64,000 nt of DNA, from positions 13,213,048 through 13,277,047 of the forward strand of contig NC_084772.1 of NCBI RefSeq assembly GCF_028858725.1. Reading direction: 5' to 3'. Positions 62,501 through 64,000 of this stretch are shown piece by piece (positions within the stretch are counted from its first letter, which is position 1; each line of letters opens with the position of its first letter). The position numbers and the translations under genes are program-made. Source of the DNA: Colius striatus (taxonomy: Eukaryota; Chordata; Aves; Coliiformes; Coliidae). The notes under the pieces are model-generated. The model was not told where the DNA came from. It did no database searches and saw only the letters and a program-made list of their open reading frames with translations.

Positions 62501-63916
62501 TTAGAGACTATATCCATTGCTTCCTGGTTCCTTAAGCAGTTTAGCAGTGAGAGTGAATTGCTCATCTCACATTTAAATATACTTGCAACTCTCTGAAAAT
62601 TATTAACAAAGACAAGAACTGTTAGCTATGAGGTGACTTTTAAGGAATTTATAAACAGAAGACTATTATACACAGTACTGTTAACTTTATTTAAGGGTGG
62701 TTGTAGGTGAGCTTGACAGGTCTTCAAGTATTTTATTTTACTAGAAACACTACAGTTTGATCACAAAGTGAAATCATTCTGGTGTGCTTCTCCTTCTTGC
62801 TATATTTCCATTCATTGCTCTACAACAAAGCTTGCTTTACAGATAATACAAGGTTGTAGAAGAAATCAAATAAGGAAAGAAAATTCAGAAAATCACCTTA
62901 TGAGAAATCCGTATTATTGCTACCTGCCATTTCAGGAGAGGAAATCAAAAGCTACTTATAGAGAGGAAGTCCATTTTAAAGTGTTATTTCAAAAAAAACC
63001 CACCCCAAATTAACTTCAAATAAAAGCCCTACATAAAGGACCAAAGCTGAATAAAAATTGAATGTCTCTTCTGGATTTTAATTAAATTTTCCATAAAATT
63101 CACAGTTAGGAAATAAGTTACAGCATGCATGAAAACAGGCATATGCCTAGCTTGGCATGTGTGTAACTGAAAATACTCACAGATACTATAATTATATAAC
63201 TGTGCAATCTATTTGCAACACCAAAGAGCTTGAAAGTAGACTACTTGAATGAAAACTTAATGCTAATCTATGTATTTATAGGTTTGCCATGACAAGAAAT
63301 TTGATAAGCTTTGTTGTATAACAGTCATATTTCGACCTTTTATCTTTTAACCATATTATCAGATATAAGAAATAGAATATTTTAGGTTATAAAGGCTTTA
63401 AAATGGAAAAAAAATCCCACGAAGTCTACCTTAATATCTGCTGAATGAAGTAGCTCTTTCTGATGGAGGTTTGGAATTCCACTTTCTAATATTGCTTTAT
63501 GAAACAGACCCTTAGACAAAGGAGACAAAATCTGCCAAGAAGTGAAGAACAGAACAAGATCCTTATTCCATAACCATTCATTCCATAATTCATGGGGAAT
63601 TACACATTTTTATGTGCTTACTGAAGAAGTGTCCAGACTTAACACAATGTGCCAATAATCTTACTTCCAAAAATCAGATTAAGTATGAAATGTTACATTA
63701 ATTGAGTTTTTGAAGACTTTTTTTTAGACTTTACTTTTTTAAAGTATCTACTGCATGCATACATGTGCAAAAGCTGAGAAAGATCCTGCAGACAAACCAG
63801 CGAGTGTGACAGATCCTGGATCACCACCAAAGTGTTCAATATTTTCTTGGATCCACTGAAGAGCTGCTATTTGATCCAAAAATGCCCAGTTCCCACGAGC
63901 GTGTTCATCACCAGTA
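56584..63916 (-). CDS. second CES2-like carboxylesterase, exons 5-13 (5' end outside window)
   Basis: A tandem paralogue of the gene at 44.5-52.7 kb. Exons: 63763-63916, 63430-63531, 62494-62592, 61863-62003, 60516-60596, 59547-59694, 58776-58907, 56921-56993, 56584-56770, encoding 372 residues. Six of the eight internal exons have exactly the same length as in the neighbour; exons 7 and 9 differ by two codons each. Phases agree and no frame is broken. The acid and His of the triad are present in TNNEFGW and ADHGDE. The nucleophile motif reads GLSAG instead of the usual GESAG: Ser is kept, but the adjacent Glu is Leu. Exon 8 ends NIRS in place of the LLPM-type segment. The C-terminus is NSEL, a plausible ER-retention tail. 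Exons 1-4, with signal peptide and oxyanion loop, must lie beyond 64000. It is probably expressed, but substrate range may differ. Confidence 0.9.
57150..57320 (-). repeat. possible MIR-like ancient SINE fragment
   Basis: In the intron between exons 11 and 12 of the right-hand esterase, the minus strand has ATGGGTTC, then AGTTCTGCTTCTGG, GACAAGTCACCCAATTTCC and TATTTGTAGAATGAAGGTAA in the order and rough spacing of the MIR core (…GACCTTGGGCAAGTCA…TTCCTCATCTGTAAAATGG…). The match is partial and judged from memory, so it stays tentative. Confidence 0.35.
58133..58405 (-). other. unassigned open frame in an esterase intron
   Basis: A 90-codon minus-strand frame lies in the intron between exons 11 and 12 of the right-hand esterase. 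It includes [20 protein letters not shown] and [21 protein letters not shown] recognise neither a host family nor a repeat family. No splice sites compatible with the surrounding esterase frame are obvious, so I do not call it an exon. Confidence 0.2.
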
Positions 63917-64000
63917 CTGAAAGAAAAGCATTATAAGCCACCTTCTGAGGAAGAGTAATAGTTCTTCTAATACCAAAATAAAATAAATTTCATCAACTTA

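Noticed and set aside
1-64000. Endogenous retrovirus or other virus-like insertion
   Set aside because: I looked for long terminal repeats, primer-binding-site-like starts and gag/pol/env-like frames and saw none that could be supported.

Overview
The window looks like bird nuclear DNA. It holds compact vertebrate genes with GT-AG introns, three CpG islands, very little interspersed repeat, and CR1-type repeat traces of the kind that dominate avian genomes. The order WTIP, UBA2, PDCD2L matches a block on human chromosome 19q13.11. I believe this block lies on chromosome 11 in chicken, but that is recalled and not checked. Every recognised gene is on the minus strand, so transcription runs from high to low coordinates.

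Layout from left to right. 1-7754 is part of WTIP intron 1; no LIM-domain exon is visible, so the 3' half of the gene lies outside the window. 7755-9213 is WTIP coding exon 1, inside a CpG island of about 7.7-10.3 kb. 10.3-18.3 kb is a spacer with one CR1 fragment. 18.3-34.6 kb is UBA2, complete in 17 exons (640 aa), with its CpG-island promoter at about 33.8-35.0 kb. 35.99-42.10 kb is PDCD2L, complete in 7 exons (381 aa). 42.37-43.83 kb holds relics of carboxylesterase exons 6-8. 44.02-52.74 kb is a complete CES2-like carboxylesterase in 13 exons (557 aa), with a TATA box. 56.25-63.92 kb is the 3' part (exons 5-13) of a second, tandem carboxylesterase whose first four exons lie beyond the right edge.

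How the genes relate. UBA2 is the catalytic subunit of the SUMO E1 enzyme. PDCD2L is a small-subunit ribosome assembly adaptor. WTIP is an Ajuba-family LIM scaffold. These are ordinary housekeeping or signalling genes that happen to be neighbours. The carboxylesterases form a local tandem cluster of two genes plus one relic. In human, PDCD2L is flanked upstream by GPI. Here it is flanked by the esterase cluster, so a synteny join lies between about 42.1 and 42.5 kb.

The most unusual structure is PDCD2L intron 2. Most of it is a tandem array of 30-bp units, each repeating the last 18 bases of exon 2 together with its 5' splice site. The transcript therefore carries 15 copies of the same splice donor, and only the first one preserves the reading frame. 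Exon coordinates were worked out by hand from reading frame, splice consensus and remembered human protein sequences; no alignment was run.
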